DNA from: Bacteroidales bacterium
Lineage (GTDB): Bacteria > Bacteroidota > Bacteroidia > Bacteroidales > WCHB1-69
Assembly (NCBI GenBank): GCA_016288655.1
Contig: JAEEKX010000009.1
Location: 1-54,268 of the forward strand
Direction: 5' to 3'
DNA length: 54,268 nt
Shown here: piece by piece, positions 8,352 to 16,849 of the stretch
Layout of the letters: every line of letters starts with the position of its first letter
How positions within the stretch are numbered: position 1 is the first letter of the stretch
Notes under the pieces: generated by a model
Told to the model about the DNA's origin: nothing
Databases searched by the model: none
The model's input: only the letters and a program-made list of their open reading frames with translations
Position numbers and translations under genes: made by a program

Positions 8352-9037
8352 CGTCTTACATTTTTTTCTTCCAAAGTTTCCACGTAAGGGATGAGTATCT
8401 TCTCTTCAATCAAACTGTGAGTGTTGAGGTCCGAGGAGAGTTGAAAGATGTCGAATACCAGTCCACGGCGTTCGTTGGGCATGATGTCGCCGGGCAAGTA
8501 CTTGAGAATGATGTTGGTGAGGTCGCCGAGTTTGTCTTCAATGTTGCTGTGGTTCTCCTCAAACTGGTTGATGGAGTAGCGCTGGCCCTTTCCCCCCTTG
8601 CACAGGTCGGTGATGTACGGGAAGACTGTATTTTCCTCATACTGAAAGTGTTTCTCGACCTCTCCTTTGTATTCATGGAAGAATTTGCGGAGTGTTTCGC
8701 CTTGAGTGGGCTTGCAGGCGTCGGCGATGCGGTTGAGATGGTTTTCGAGGTGCGGAATGCGCTCCTGCAGGTAATAGACGTGCGAGGCCACCAGGTAGGG
8801 AACGAGCATATCCATCTGGGTATTAGCCAGTTCCTCTTTCGTCGGCAAGTAGTTGGCGGTGGTATAGACATTGCAGATGAGCAGAAAGAAGTTCGTGTCA
8901 ATGCCATATTGCTTGCAGATCTCCGCCACCGTCTTTTCGCCAAAGCCGAGTTCGATGTTGAAGCGTTGCAGAATCAATACGAGGTTGTAGTTGGCAACGA
9001 CGACGTCGGCGAGTTTCATTTTTGAATTAAAGAGCAT
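8348..9037 (-). CDS. Hemerythrin-domain protein (RIC/YtfE-like)
   Basis: 229 residues. The N-terminal ~45 residues (MKLADVVVANYNLVLILQRFNIELGFGEKTVAEIC) resemble the ScdA/YtfE N-terminal domain, but without the usual conserved cysteine. A hemerythrin four-helix bundle follows: His in SHVYYLQERIPHLENHL, then HEYKGEVEKHFQYEENTVFPYI, ENHSNIEDKL and NTHSLIEEKILIPY. These supply the His/Glu ligands of a di-iron centre. Relatives of this architecture repair iron-sulfur clusters after nitrosative or oxidative stress. An internal ATG at 9019 is an alternative start. Coupling to a LuxR-type regulator suggests sensing or stress response, which is inference. Confidence 0.8.
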   Translation of the reverse strand: MLFNSKMKLADVVVANYNLVLILQRFNIELGFGEKTVAEICKQYGIDTNFFLLICNVYTTANYLPTKEELANTQMDMLVPYLVASHVYYLQERIPHLENHLNRIADACKPTQGETLRKFFHEYKGEVEKHFQYEENTVFPYITDLCKGGKGQRYSINQFEENHSNIEDKLGDLTNIILKYLPGDIMPNERRGLVFDIFQLSSDLNTHSLIEEKILIPYVETLEEKNVRR

Positions 9038-9057
9038 TGTATCTGTGTATTAAGTTG

Positions 9058-10956
9058 TTATTTTCCCAAGTAATAATCGTGGAGGTTCTGCATTCTTCCG
9101 GCAGATTCCTGAAGTCCGCCGGGGCGGTTCCGTATAATCCACAATTTTTTATGGTTGTCGATGATTTTTTGCAGTTCATGTGCCAATTTCTTGCGCTTCT
9201 CGTGGGAAATGTCGAGCGTTTGGCGACTCTTCACCTGCAGTCGCTCGATGCCGAGGTGGACGGCGTGTTTGGCGAGGGCGGCGGCCTGTTCGATTTCAGC
9301 GATGACGATGTCGGCGTCGGCACATTGCGGGTTGGCATCTTTCAACACCTCCAACGCGGCGTCGATTTCGGCTTCTGTATTCCGTAAGTTGGTGATAGTA
9401 AGATCTTTCGTCTGATAATTCCCCTTCATCGTCCAGGCATAGCGGGTGAGCAGAAGATGAAAAACATTGGCATTTCCTTCGGAGATTTTGGCCTTTTCGT
9501 AGGCGTTGCCGAGGCGCATGAGAGCGAGGCCGACGCGCTGGGTGGTGTCTTGGAAAACGTATTCACTGAGCAAAAAAGCGGCACGACCGACGACGCTGGT
9601 GTCACAATTCCAAGCGTAACTGCAACCCACCATCATGGGGGCGTAGCAGACGGAAAGGGGCTGCCAGTGGCCATGGTCGCCCCAATTGGTGACGAGCATG
9701 CCCTTGGCGTTGTTCTCCTGTCCATAGACGGCGGCGTTGCGGAGGTTGGCGAAAGCGATGTTGTTCTTCCCGATGACGGAACGCCAGGTGGAGGTGCCCG
9801 GACAGACGTAGAAGTCGAGGCCGGCGCGCTGGAATTTGGGCAGGATGGTATCGAAACGGAACTTGCTGTCGTAGCCCCACACCATGGGGATCATATCCTT
9901 CGGGAGTTCCGGGATCAGTTCCTCATGGTTGAGGATGATGTCGCCCCAAAACTGCGCGATCTTGCCATATTTTCGCACCTCCTCGTTCAATTTCAGCAGA
10001 TAGTTGAGATAGACCCGTCCGACGCCCAGCGAGTCGCACATTTTCTTCGAGCGCCCCAGCCCGAGTTCGACGGTCTCGTCGCAGCCGATGTTGAAGTAGT
10101 CGCTATTGAAATTCGGCAACAATTCGGCATAAAGTCCCTTCACCAAGTCGAAAGACTTGGGGTTGGTGGGGTCGAGCGACGACTTGCTGTAGGGGCCCCA
10201 GATGGTCTTGCAGTCCTCCACGCAGTCGGCGAGTTCGACGTACTCATCGTAACGGAGCCAGTTCTCGAAATGGCCGAAAGAGTTCTGGTTGGGGACGAGG
10301 TCGATGAAGCGGTCGTTGCAATATTTTTGCAGAGCGGCGATCTCTTCTGGCGTAATCGGAGAGAAATCGCGCCAGACGGTTTCATGCTGGGTGTAGGCGA
10401 AAGTATGTTCGGTATAAAGTTGGAACTCGTTGATTTTCAAAGCGGTCAAAAAATCAATCATCTGGTAGAGGGTGCTCATGGTCGGCACTTTGTTGCGGCT
10501 GATGTCAAGCATAAGTCCACGACGTTCCATGGCGGGATAATCCTTCACCTCCATCTCTGGGATGGCGGATTTTTCGGCCAGGCCATACGCCAAAATCTGG
10601 CGCAGTGTTTGCACGCCGTAGTAGATGGCCTCCTGACTGCCCCCCATGATGTTGACGGTCTGTTTTTTCACAAAGATGCGATACTCCTGATGCGGGTACA
10701 TCGGATCGATGTGGAAGGAGAGTTTGACGACGGGGCTGCCGGTGCCGATGAAAGAGGAGGTGTTTTCCCACGTGGCACGGTTGAACTGTGCCAAATAATT
10801 GCATATCTGTGAGAATTGGTATCCATCGTATTCAAGTGCATTATTTTTCTGAATATCAATTCTTTGTGGTGTAGGAACGAGGTATTCCTGCAGGGACCTT
10901 GCCGCGGCGGAAAGTCCCAACATCCATACCAGAAGAAAGAGGGCGTATTTTTTCAT
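9058..10956 (-). CDS. Glycoside hydrolase family 20-like beta-N-acetylhexosaminidase
   Basis: 632 residues from the ATG at 10956. A signal peptide (MKKYALFLLVWMLGLSAAA) and a -7 box at 10976-10983 support this start over in-frame codons further upstream. An N-terminal GH20b-like domain (VPTPQRIDIQ...EEYRI-type fold) precedes the catalytic barrel. MERRGLMLDISRNKVPTMSTLYQMID is the start of the barrel. FNIGCDETVELG carries the Asp-Glu catalytic pair of GH20. GMLVTNWGDHGHWQP and CSYAWN line the substrate pocket. It would release terminal GlcNAc or GalNAc from glycans in the periplasm or at the cell surface. No lipobox is seen. Confidence 0.85.
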   Translation of the reverse strand: MKKYALFLLVWMLGLSAAARSLQEYLVPTPQRIDIQKNNALEYDGYQFSQICNYLAQFNRATWENTSSFIGTGSPVVKLSFHIDPMYPHQEYRIFVKKQTVNIMGGSQEAIYYGVQTLRQILAYGLAEKSAIPEMEVKDYPAMERRGLMLDISRNKVPTMSTLYQMIDFLTALKINEFQLYTEHTFAYTQHETVWRDFSPITPEEIAALQKYCNDRFIDLVPNQNSFGHFENWLRYDEYVELADCVEDCKTIWGPYSKSSLDPTNPKSFDLVKGLYAELLPNFNSDYFNIGCDETVELGLGRSKKMCDSLGVGRVYLNYLLKLNEEVRKYGKIAQFWGDIILNHEELIPELPKDMIPMVWGYDSKFRFDTILPKFQRAGLDFYVCPGTSTWRSVIGKNNIAFANLRNAAVYGQENNAKGMLVTNWGDHGHWQPLSVCYAPMMVGCSYAWNCDTSVVGRAAFLLSEYVFQDTTQRVGLALMRLGNAYEKAKISEGNANVFHLLLTRYAWTMKGNYQTKDLTITNLRNTEAEIDAALEVLKDANPQCADADIVIAEIEQAAALAKHAVHLGIERLQVKSRQTLDISHEKRKKLAHELQKIIDNHKKLWIIRNRPGGLQESAGRMQNLHDYYLGK

Positions 10957-10975
10957 ATTAATCAAAATCATGGGG

Positions 10976-10983
10976 CAAAGATA
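10976..10983 (-). promoter_or_regulatory. -7 box TATCTTTG for the GH20 gene
   Basis: Minus-strand TATCTTTG, matching TAnnTTTG, 20 bases before the ATG at 10956. Confidence 0.6.
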
Positions 10984-11077
10984 CGCGAAATCCATCAATT
11001 TTCTCTTTTTTTCTAAAAAATGATACTAACAAAGCAACGTGTGTAATTTCAGGGGGCGAAAAGTCAAAAAAATTTCA

Positions 11078-11085
11078 TATTTTTG
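11078..11085 (+). promoter_or_regulatory. -7 box TATTTTTG upstream of elbB
   Basis: Match to TAnnTTTG, about 115 bases before the elbB ATG. It would give an unusually long AT-rich leader; no riboswitch-like structure was recognised in it. Confidence 0.5.
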
Positions 11086-11199
11086 CAGCATCGTTTTACA
11101 TTTTCTTGTGGCGGTAAAGATGGACATGGGGCTTGAGGGAGATATTTTTTTAATCCTAAAATCTATTATATAATTGATTATCAATATTATAAAGAAAAT

Positions 11200-11847
11200 A
11201 TGAAAAAGTTTGCAGTTATTTTGAACGGATGCGGGCACTTGGATGGCTCGGAGATCCACGAGTCGGTGATGACGTTGTTGGCCATTGACCGGCAGGAGTG
11301 TTCCTACACTATTTTTGCGCCCGACATGCCGCAATACCACGTAATGAACCACCTGACGCGGCAGCCGATGGAGGGGGAACGGAACATGATGGTGGAGGCG
11401 GCCCGCATTGCGCGCGGCAACATCCGCGAGATTTCCGAATATCGTCCCGCCGACTTCGACGCTTTGGTGATACCAGGCGGCTTCGGCGTGGCGAAAAACC
11501 TCTTCACCTACGCCATCGACGGGGTGAATGCGAAAGTGCTGGACTCCGTCCGCAAGGCGATTGTCGATACCCACAACGCCCGCAAACCCATTGGTGCGCT
11601 TTGCATCTCGCCGGTGTTGGTGACCAAGGTGCTCGGCGACATCACAGTGACCGTCGGCTCCGATCCGGGCACCATCGCCGACGTGGAAAAAATGGGTGCT
11701 TCGCACGTCAACACCAACATTACGGAGGTGATTTCCGACAAGCAGAACCTCATCTTCACCACGCCCTGCTACATGCTCGACGCCACCATCGCCGACATTG
11801 CCGACAGCGCCGAGAACCTGATTAGCACCATGTTAGAGTACATGTAG
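11200..11847 (+). CDS. elbB: ElbB-type DJ-1/PfpI glyoxalase-like protein
   Basis: 215 residues. DJ-1/PfpI superfamily, ElbB subgroup: KKFAVILNGCGHLDGSEIHESV at the N-terminus, ALVIPGGFGVAKNL mid-protein, and the nucleophile elbow with Cys in IGALCISPVL. The C-terminal Glu/His region is VTVGSDPGTIADVEKMGASHVN. The E. coli homologue is linked to isoprenoid production and has weak glyoxalase activity; the physiological role is uncertain. It is transcribed alone from the promoter at 11078-11085 and ends ~100 bases before the Hdr-like cluster. Confidence 0.9.
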   Translation: MKKFAVILNGCGHLDGSEIHESVMTLLAIDRQECSYTIFAPDMPQYHVMNHLTRQPMEGERNMMVEAARIARGNIREISEYRPADFDALVIPGGFGVAKNLFTYAIDGVNAKVLDSVRKAIVDTHNARKPIGALCISPVLVTKVLGDITVTVGSDPGTIADVEKMGASHVNTNITEVISDKQNLIFTTPCYMLDATIADIADSAENLISTMLEYM

Positions 11848-11921
11848 TCCGCCTTTCGCACTGAACATCGGGCTGTTACTCCTTCTGCTGCTCCGTCCGG
11901 GCGGCATATCGAAAAAAGTTG

Positions 11922-11929
11922 TACTTTTG
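11922..11929 (+). promoter_or_regulatory. -7 box TACTTTTG for the Hdr-like operon
   Basis: Match to TAnnTTTG, 23 bases before the first gene (ATG 11953). Confidence 0.6.
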
Positions 11930-11952
11930 CAAGTTGTTTTCAAACTTACGAC

Positions 11953-12582
11953 ATGGGGAATCTATATGACCTATTCAAACAGGACAACCGCTTCCACGAA
12001 GCGATGAAGGCGTGCATGAATTGTGGTATCTGCACGGCCATCTGTCCCGCCGCGGAGTTTTTCGACTACGACCCGCGCCGCATCTGCGACACGGTGCAAC
12101 GCAAGGACGAGAACGCCATAGAGGCGCTGATGCGCTCGGAGACGATCTGGTCGTGCGGCCAGTGCATGTCGTGCAAAGCCCGCTGTCCGCGCGGCAATGC
12201 CCCGGGCGAGATCATCCTCATCCTGCGCAAATACGCACAGGAGTTAGGATATTACAACGAGCACATCCATGAGCAGCAGAAGCGGATGGCCGCCCATCAG
12301 GGAAGGAACATCTTGGACATCGGATACTGCATCCATCCCGACCGCGTCCATCCTGAGCAGCACCCCGAACAGGGACCGATTTGGGAGTGGTACACCAAAC
12401 ACATCGCCGACGTCGCGCCAAAATTAGGCGCGAACTACCACGGGGAAGGACCAGGCGCCTTGCGGAAAATCCACCAGAAGAATCTGGAAGAGATCCGGAA
12501 GATTTACGAAGTCACCGGCGGTTTGGCTTGGCATGAGAAACTGACCGAAGAACCCTACAAACCCTCAACTCCAGAGCCATGA
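11953..12582 (+). CDS. HdrC-like 4Fe-4S protein (first)
   Basis: 209 residues. Two 4Fe-4S motifs of the ferredoxin/HdrC kind: CMNCGICTAICP near residue 22 and CGQCMSCKARCP near residue 72. The C-terminal ~110 residues are an extension rich in His, Glu and Gln with no recognised domain. HdrC proteins pass electrons between a quinone- or flavin-side module and the CCG-domain catalytic subunits. It is the first gene of a four-gene operon, and its stop overlaps the next start (ATGA, 12579-12582). The exact electron donor and acceptor are unknown. Confidence 0.8.
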   Translation: MGNLYDLFKQDNRFHEAMKACMNCGICTAICPAAEFFDYDPRRICDTVQRKDENAIEALMRSETIWSCGQCMSCKARCPRGNAPGEIILILRKYAQELGYYNEHIHEQQKRMAAHQGRNILDIGYCIHPDRVHPEQHPEQGPIWEWYTKHIADVAPKLGANYHGEGPGALRKIHQKNLEEIRKIYEVTGGLAWHEKLTEEPYKPSTPEP

Positions 12583-12908
12583 TCAACTTCGGATACACTA
12601 TCGCAACCACGCGCGTCGTCAACATCGACAACTGCGACTTCGAGAAACTGCACGAACTGGAGGCCTTGGTGCCTTCGTTCAAACGTTGCATGAACTGCGG
12701 GGCGTGCACGGCCACTTGCAGTGCCCAGCAATTCATTCCCTTCAACATTCGGAAAATCAAGTCCTTATTTCAAGAAGCACAATACGACAAACTCTCCAAG
12801 GAGTTGGAAAAGTGCATGCTTTGCGGCAAGTGCACATTAGTCTGCCCCCGCGGCATCAGTCTGCGCCCTGCCATCATGAATATGCGTAAAATCCTGTCAG
12901 TCAAATAA
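12579..12908 (+). CDS. HdrC-like 4Fe-4S protein (second)
   Basis: 109 residues with two 4Fe-4S motifs, CMNCGACTATCSAQ (Ser replaces the usual Pro after the fourth Cys) and CMLCGKCTLVCPRG. It is a compact electron-transfer subunit related to HdrC and to the gene before it, so the pair may have arisen by duplication. It overlaps the first gene by 4 bases and ends 5 bases before the membrane subunit. Confidence 0.8.
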   Translation: MINFGYTIATTRVVNIDNCDFEKLHELEALVPSFKRCMNCGACTATCSAQQFIPFNIRKIKSLFQEAQYDKLSKELEKCMLCGKCTLVCPRGISLRPAIMNMRKILSVK

Positions 12909-12913
12909 CTACC

Positions 12914-14728
12914 ATGTTATACTACTTTCATCCTTTCGTATTGCCGTTTACTTTGGGGGCCATTGTACTCTTCGGGTTGTGTATTTGGAAATACGTGCGT
13001 TGGTTCAAGCAGTTTGACCGGCTGCAACGGGCGGTCATCCGCAAGAACATCTTCTCGTGGCGCATTTTGGCTGCCATCTGGGAGTCGTTCCGCGAGGGCA
13101 TCCTGCACATCCGTATCTCACGTAAGAACTTGGTTTTAGGATACATGCACCGAAGCATCGCCTTCGGTTGGTTCCTGCTCATCGTGGTCGGCTTCATCGA
13201 GAGCCACCTCACCCCCACCGTCAACGACTCGCACCCCTTCTGGCTCGCCATCTTCTACCGCTACTTCATGCACTCGCACGGCAACTTCCCAGGTGCCCAC
13301 ATCCTGACCACCATCATGGACGTACTGCTGCTGTATGTGCTTTCCGGCATCCTGATGGCCGTCATCAAAAAGATCTACTCCCGCGCCCTCGGCATGAAGA
13401 AGGCGACAAAGCACGTCGTTTTCGACCGTTTCGCCAAGGCGTCGCTCTGGTGCATCTTCCCGCTCCGCCTGCTGAGCGAGTCACTCTCTGCCACTATTTA
13501 TCATAATGGCGGCTTCTTTACCCAGTTCGTCGGAGACCTCATTCCCCTCGACTTCGCACTGACTTTCGAGACCACCTCGTGGCTGCTCTATTCCGTGGCC
13601 TTGGGCACTTTCTTCGTCTCCCTGCCCTTCTCGCGATACATGCACATTTTCACCGAGATCATGCTGATTTTCTTCAGAGAGTGGGGCGTTCGGGAGAAAA
13701 AGGAGCGCACGGGCTACACCATGTACGAACTGAGTGCCTGCTCGCGCTGCGGCATGTGCATCGACAACTGTCCGCTCAATAAAGAATTGAATGTCAACAA
13801 CGTGCAATCGGTTTACTTCCTGCGCGATTTGCGTTACAAGAAGAACAAGCCGGAGATTGCCGACAACTGTCTCCTGTGCGCGCGCTGCGCTTCCGACTGC
13901 CCGGTGAACATCGACCTGATGGCCATCCGCCAACAGGAGCGCAACAAACGCGATTTGGATACGGCCGGCAACTACAGCTATCTTGACAACGTGCAACCTT
14001 TCAATGCGTTAGGTCGTGTCGGGTACTTCGGTGGATGTATGTCGCACCTTACCCCAGGCATCACCGAGTCGATGAAGGCCATCTTTGAAGCCGCAGGACA
14101 GCGCTACTGGTTCATGGATGAAGACCGTTCCATCTGCTGCGGCCGCCCCTTGCAGCAACAGGGATTCAATCAGCAGGCCGCCGACTTGCGCCGCAAGATC
14201 ACCGAGCATATCAAGAAGTCGAAGATCACCATGCTCATCACCTCCTGTCCCATCTGCTACCAGACCTTCAAGAAGGATTACAAACTCAACATTCCCGTCG
14301 TCCATCACACAGAATACATCAACCAACTCATCCAGAAAGGCCGCATCAAACTGCGCAAGGACGACCTCAAGACGGTGTATCACGACCCGTGCGAACTGGG
14401 GCGCGGCTGCGGCATCTACAAGGATCCCCGCCAGGTGCTGAAGGCCACCACCCACCTCGTCAAAGCCAAACAGGAGGGCGAGGACAGTCTCTGCTGCGGC
14501 ATCAACTTGGGAGACTCCCTCATCGACATCGATCAGCAAAAGAAGATCCGCGACGCCGCTGTCGAAAACCTCATGTATAAGAAACCCGACATGATCGCCA
14601 CCGCCTGCCCGATGTGCAAGAAGGCATTTGTCCACTCTACCACATTGCCAGTCAAGGATATAGCGGAGATAGTGAGGGAGAACATGATCCCCAACACCAC
14701 TGCTCAAACCAACCCCAAAAAAGCATAG
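12914..14728 (+). CDS. Membrane-anchored HdrD/GlpC-like iron-sulfur protein
   Basis: 604 residues, three parts. Residues 1-260: a membrane domain with about five hydrophobic helices (for example FVLPFTLGAIVLFGLCIW and FGWFLLIVVGFI) and several histidines, resembling NarI/DsrM-type quinone-reactive anchors. Residues ~270-340: two 4Fe-4S motifs, CSRCGMCIDNCP and CLLCARCASDCP. Residues ~355-590: two CCG domains (GGCMS...ICCGRP...SCPIC and DPCELGRGCG...LCCGIN...ACPMC), the cysteine-rich units that bind the catalytic cluster in HdrD/HdrB. It may connect menaquinone in the inner membrane to a cytoplasmic disulfide or other substrate. The substrate is not known. Confidence 0.8.
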   Translation: MLYYFHPFVLPFTLGAIVLFGLCIWKYVRWFKQFDRLQRAVIRKNIFSWRILAAIWESFREGILHIRISRKNLVLGYMHRSIAFGWFLLIVVGFIESHLTPTVNDSHPFWLAIFYRYFMHSHGNFPGAHILTTIMDVLLLYVLSGILMAVIKKIYSRALGMKKATKHVVFDRFAKASLWCIFPLRLLSESLSATIYHNGGFFTQFVGDLIPLDFALTFETTSWLLYSVALGTFFVSLPFSRYMHIFTEIMLIFFREWGVREKKERTGYTMYELSACSRCGMCIDNCPLNKELNVNNVQSVYFLRDLRYKKNKPEIADNCLLCARCASDCPVNIDLMAIRQQERNKRDLDTAGNYSYLDNVQPFNALGRVGYFGGCMSHLTPGITESMKAIFEAAGQRYWFMDEDRSICCGRPLQQQGFNQQAADLRRKITEHIKKSKITMLITSCPICYQTFKKDYKLNIPVVHHTEYINQLIQKGRIKLRKDDLKTVYHDPCELGRGCGIYKDPRQVLKATTHLVKAKQEGEDSLCCGINLGDSLIDIDQQKKIRDAAVENLMYKKPDMIATACPMCKKAFVHSTTLPVKDIAEIVRENMIPNTTAQTNPKKA

Positions 14729-14776
14729 TAATTCTGCCAAATTTTAGCAGAGTAAAGACTAAAATAACCACCAAGC

Positions 14777-15832
14777 ATGACGAAACGTTTTTGGAACGAA
14801 TATCAAAAAGAGATTGCGGACGACCATTTTTTTTACGAGAGGAGTTGCATCCGTCAGACCTTTTTTCCGGGTTCGGAGAACGCCTTCCTGCGCATGATGC
14901 GGGAGGTGTTGCATAAGGACATCCGCGATGAGGAGAACCAGCACACCTGCACGGGCATCGGCTACCACAGCGACATCGTGCCGTTGGAGACGACGATGAC
15001 CGTGGTGGCGCGTCTCTTCGCCCTGATGACTGAAGCTGGCTACACCAACTACGTGCCGTCGTGCGTCACCTCCTTCGGCATTTTCACCGAGATGGTGGAG
15101 ATGTGGAAGAACGACCCCGAACTGCTCGCCAAGACCCGCGAGAACCTGAAAAAGGCGACGGGGCGCGAGTTTGAGATTCCGACCAACTTGGTCCACCCGT
15201 CTGACATCATCTATAAGTTCCGTGAGGAGTTGAAGCAGCACATGAAGTACCAGCTGGTGAACCGTTTTACGGGGAAGCCGTTGCGCGTGGTGGAGCATGT
15301 GGGCTGCCATTATGCCAAAATCTTTCCAGAAAAGGGTATCGGCAAATCGGAATTCCCTTACGTTTTGGCAGGCATGATCGAGTCGTGGGGCGGTGAGGTG
15401 GTTGATTATCCCGAGCGCCGTCACTGCTGCGGCTTCGGTTTCCGCCACTACCTGTTGCAGGAGAACCGCGGCTACTCCATCGCCAACTCAAAGAAGAAGT
15501 TCGACTCGATGGAGCCCTACGAACCCGACTTCATCGTCTCCAACTGCCCGGGCTGCTCGATGTTCATGGACAAATGGCAATACACCATCGCGGAGATGGA
15601 GAACAAGACATACGACCACGACGGCTACGGCATCCCCGTGCTGACTTATGAGGAGATGGCCGGACTGCTGCTCGGCTATGACCCGTGGGAGTTGGGATTG
15701 CAGATTCACCAGGTGCAGTCGGAGAAGTTGATGGACAAGATTGGCATCAAGTACGACCCCGACGCGAAGTACCGTGGAGTGAACGGAAAAATCCTGCCGA
15801 CGCCTAATAAGCCAACTTTTTTGAAACAATGA
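14777..15832 (+). CDS. HdrB-like CCG-domain protein
   Basis: 351 residues. A complete CCG unit is at the C-terminal side (GCHYAK...RRHCCGFGF...SNCPGC). A degenerate one is at the N-terminal side (NQHTCTGIGYHSD...PSCVTSF). This is the HdrB pattern, in which CCG cysteines hold the non-cubane cluster that splits a disulfide. Methanogens use CoB-S-S-CoM, which is not expected in Bacteroidetes, so another disulfide or an electron-transfer role is likely. It is the last gene of the Hdr-like operon, 48 bases after the membrane subunit. Confidence 0.8.
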   Translation: MTKRFWNEYQKEIADDHFFYERSCIRQTFFPGSENAFLRMMREVLHKDIRDEENQHTCTGIGYHSDIVPLETTMTVVARLFALMTEAGYTNYVPSCVTSFGIFTEMVEMWKNDPELLAKTRENLKKATGREFEIPTNLVHPSDIIYKFREELKQHMKYQLVNRFTGKPLRVVEHVGCHYAKIFPEKGIGKSEFPYVLAGMIESWGGEVVDYPERRHCCGFGFRHYLLQENRGYSIANSKKKFDSMEPYEPDFIVSNCPGCSMFMDKWQYTIAEMENKTYDHDGYGIPVLTYEEMAGLLLGYDPWELGLQIHQVQSEKLMDKIGIKYDPDAKYRGVNGKILPTPNKPTFLKQ

Positions 15833-15866
15833 TGCCAGAAATCTGCATCAATCCATAAAAATCACG

Positions 15867-15874
15867 TATTTTTG
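15867..15874 (+). promoter_or_regulatory. -7 box TATTTTTG for the transketolase half
   Basis: Match to TAnnTTTG, 21 bases before the ATG at 15896. It shows the gene has its own promoter, separate from the Hdr-like operon. Confidence 0.55.
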
Positions 15875-15895
15875 CCCGTCATAAAATAATCAACC

Positions 15896-16849
15896 ATGCA
15901 ACCTTTAGTTTGTAACGATTTCAAGGATACCCGCTCGGGCTTTGGCGCGGGTCTGTTAGAAGCCGGCCGCCAGAATCCCAACGTCTTCGCACTCTGCGCC
16001 GACGTCATCGGCAGTTTGAAGATGGGGGATTTCATCAAGGAGTTTCCGGAACGGTTCATCCAGACCGGCATCGCGGAGGCCAATATGGTGGGCATCTCCG
16101 CGGGATTGGCGTTGAGCGGAAAGATCCCCTTCGCGGGCGCTTTCGCCGGGTTCATTTCCGGCCGCGTCTATGACCAGATCCGCATGACCGTCGCCTACTC
16201 CAACCTGAATGTCAAGATCGCCGCTTCGCACGCCGGACTTACCGTGGGAGAAGACGGCGCCACCCACCAGATGATGGAGGACCTCGGACTGATGAAGATG
16301 CTCCCCAACATGGTGGTCATCAACCCGTGCGACTACAACCAGACCAAGATGGCGACCCTCGCCGCCGCGCAGTATGTCGGCCCGGTCTATCTCCGTTTCG
16401 GTCGCCCCGCCGTGCCCAACTTCACCCCCGAAGGCCAGCCCTTCGAGATCGGCAAGGCCATCGTGATGAACGAAGGCACCGACGTCACCCTTATCGCCAC
16501 CGGCCACCTCGTCTGGCATGCCTTGGAAGCAGCTTACCAACTGTCGGAAAAGGGCATCTCCGCCGAAGTCATCGACATCCACACCATCAAGCCCCTCGAC
16601 AAGGAAGCAATCCTACGTAGTGTAAGCAAAACCCGCTGCGTGGTGACCGCTGAAGAGCATGAGATGAACGGTGGTTTAGGGGATAGCATCTGCCAACTTT
16701 TGGCACGACAACTTCCCACCCCCGTTGAGATGGTCGCCGTAGATGACCAGTTCGGCGAAAGCGGAAAACCCGATGAATTGATGAAAAAATATGGCTTAGA
16801 CACCCCCCATATCGTCGAAGCCGCCCAGAAAGTAATGAGCCGAAAATAA
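15896..16849 (+). CDS. Transketolase C-terminal subunit (split transketolase)
   Basis: 317 residues covering only the pyrimidine-binding and C-terminal domains of transketolase. Conserved pieces are IQTGIAEANMVGISAGLALSG (the catalytic Glu that activates thiamine diphosphate), AASHAGLTVGEDGATHQMMEDLGLM, and YLRFGRPAVP. Split transketolases need a partner carrying the diphosphate-binding half. That half is normally the adjacent upstream gene, but here the upstream neighbour is the HdrB-like gene. The N-terminal half must therefore be elsewhere in the genome. The sigma factor gene starts directly after the stop codon. Confidence 0.88.
   Translation: MQPLVCNDFKDTRSGFGAGLLEAGRQNPNVFALCADVIGSLKMGDFIKEFPERFIQTGIAEANMVGISAGLALSGKIPFAGAFAGFISGRVYDQIRMTVAYSNLNVKIAASHAGLTVGEDGATHQMMEDLGLMKMLPNMVVINPCDYNQTKMATLAAAQYVGPVYLRFGRPAVPNFTPEGQPFEIGKAIVMNEGTDVTLIATGHLVWHALEAAYQLSEKGISAEVIDIHTIKPLDKEAILRSVSKTRCVVTAEEHEMNGGLGDSICQLLARQLPTPVEMVAVDDQFGESGKPDELMKKYGLDTPHIVEAAQKVMSRK

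Noticed and set aside
11953-15832. Methanogen-type heterodisulfide reductase with an F420/hydrogenase link
   Set aside because: No HdrA, MvhD or hydrogenase genes nearby; the membrane fusion protein differs from that layout.
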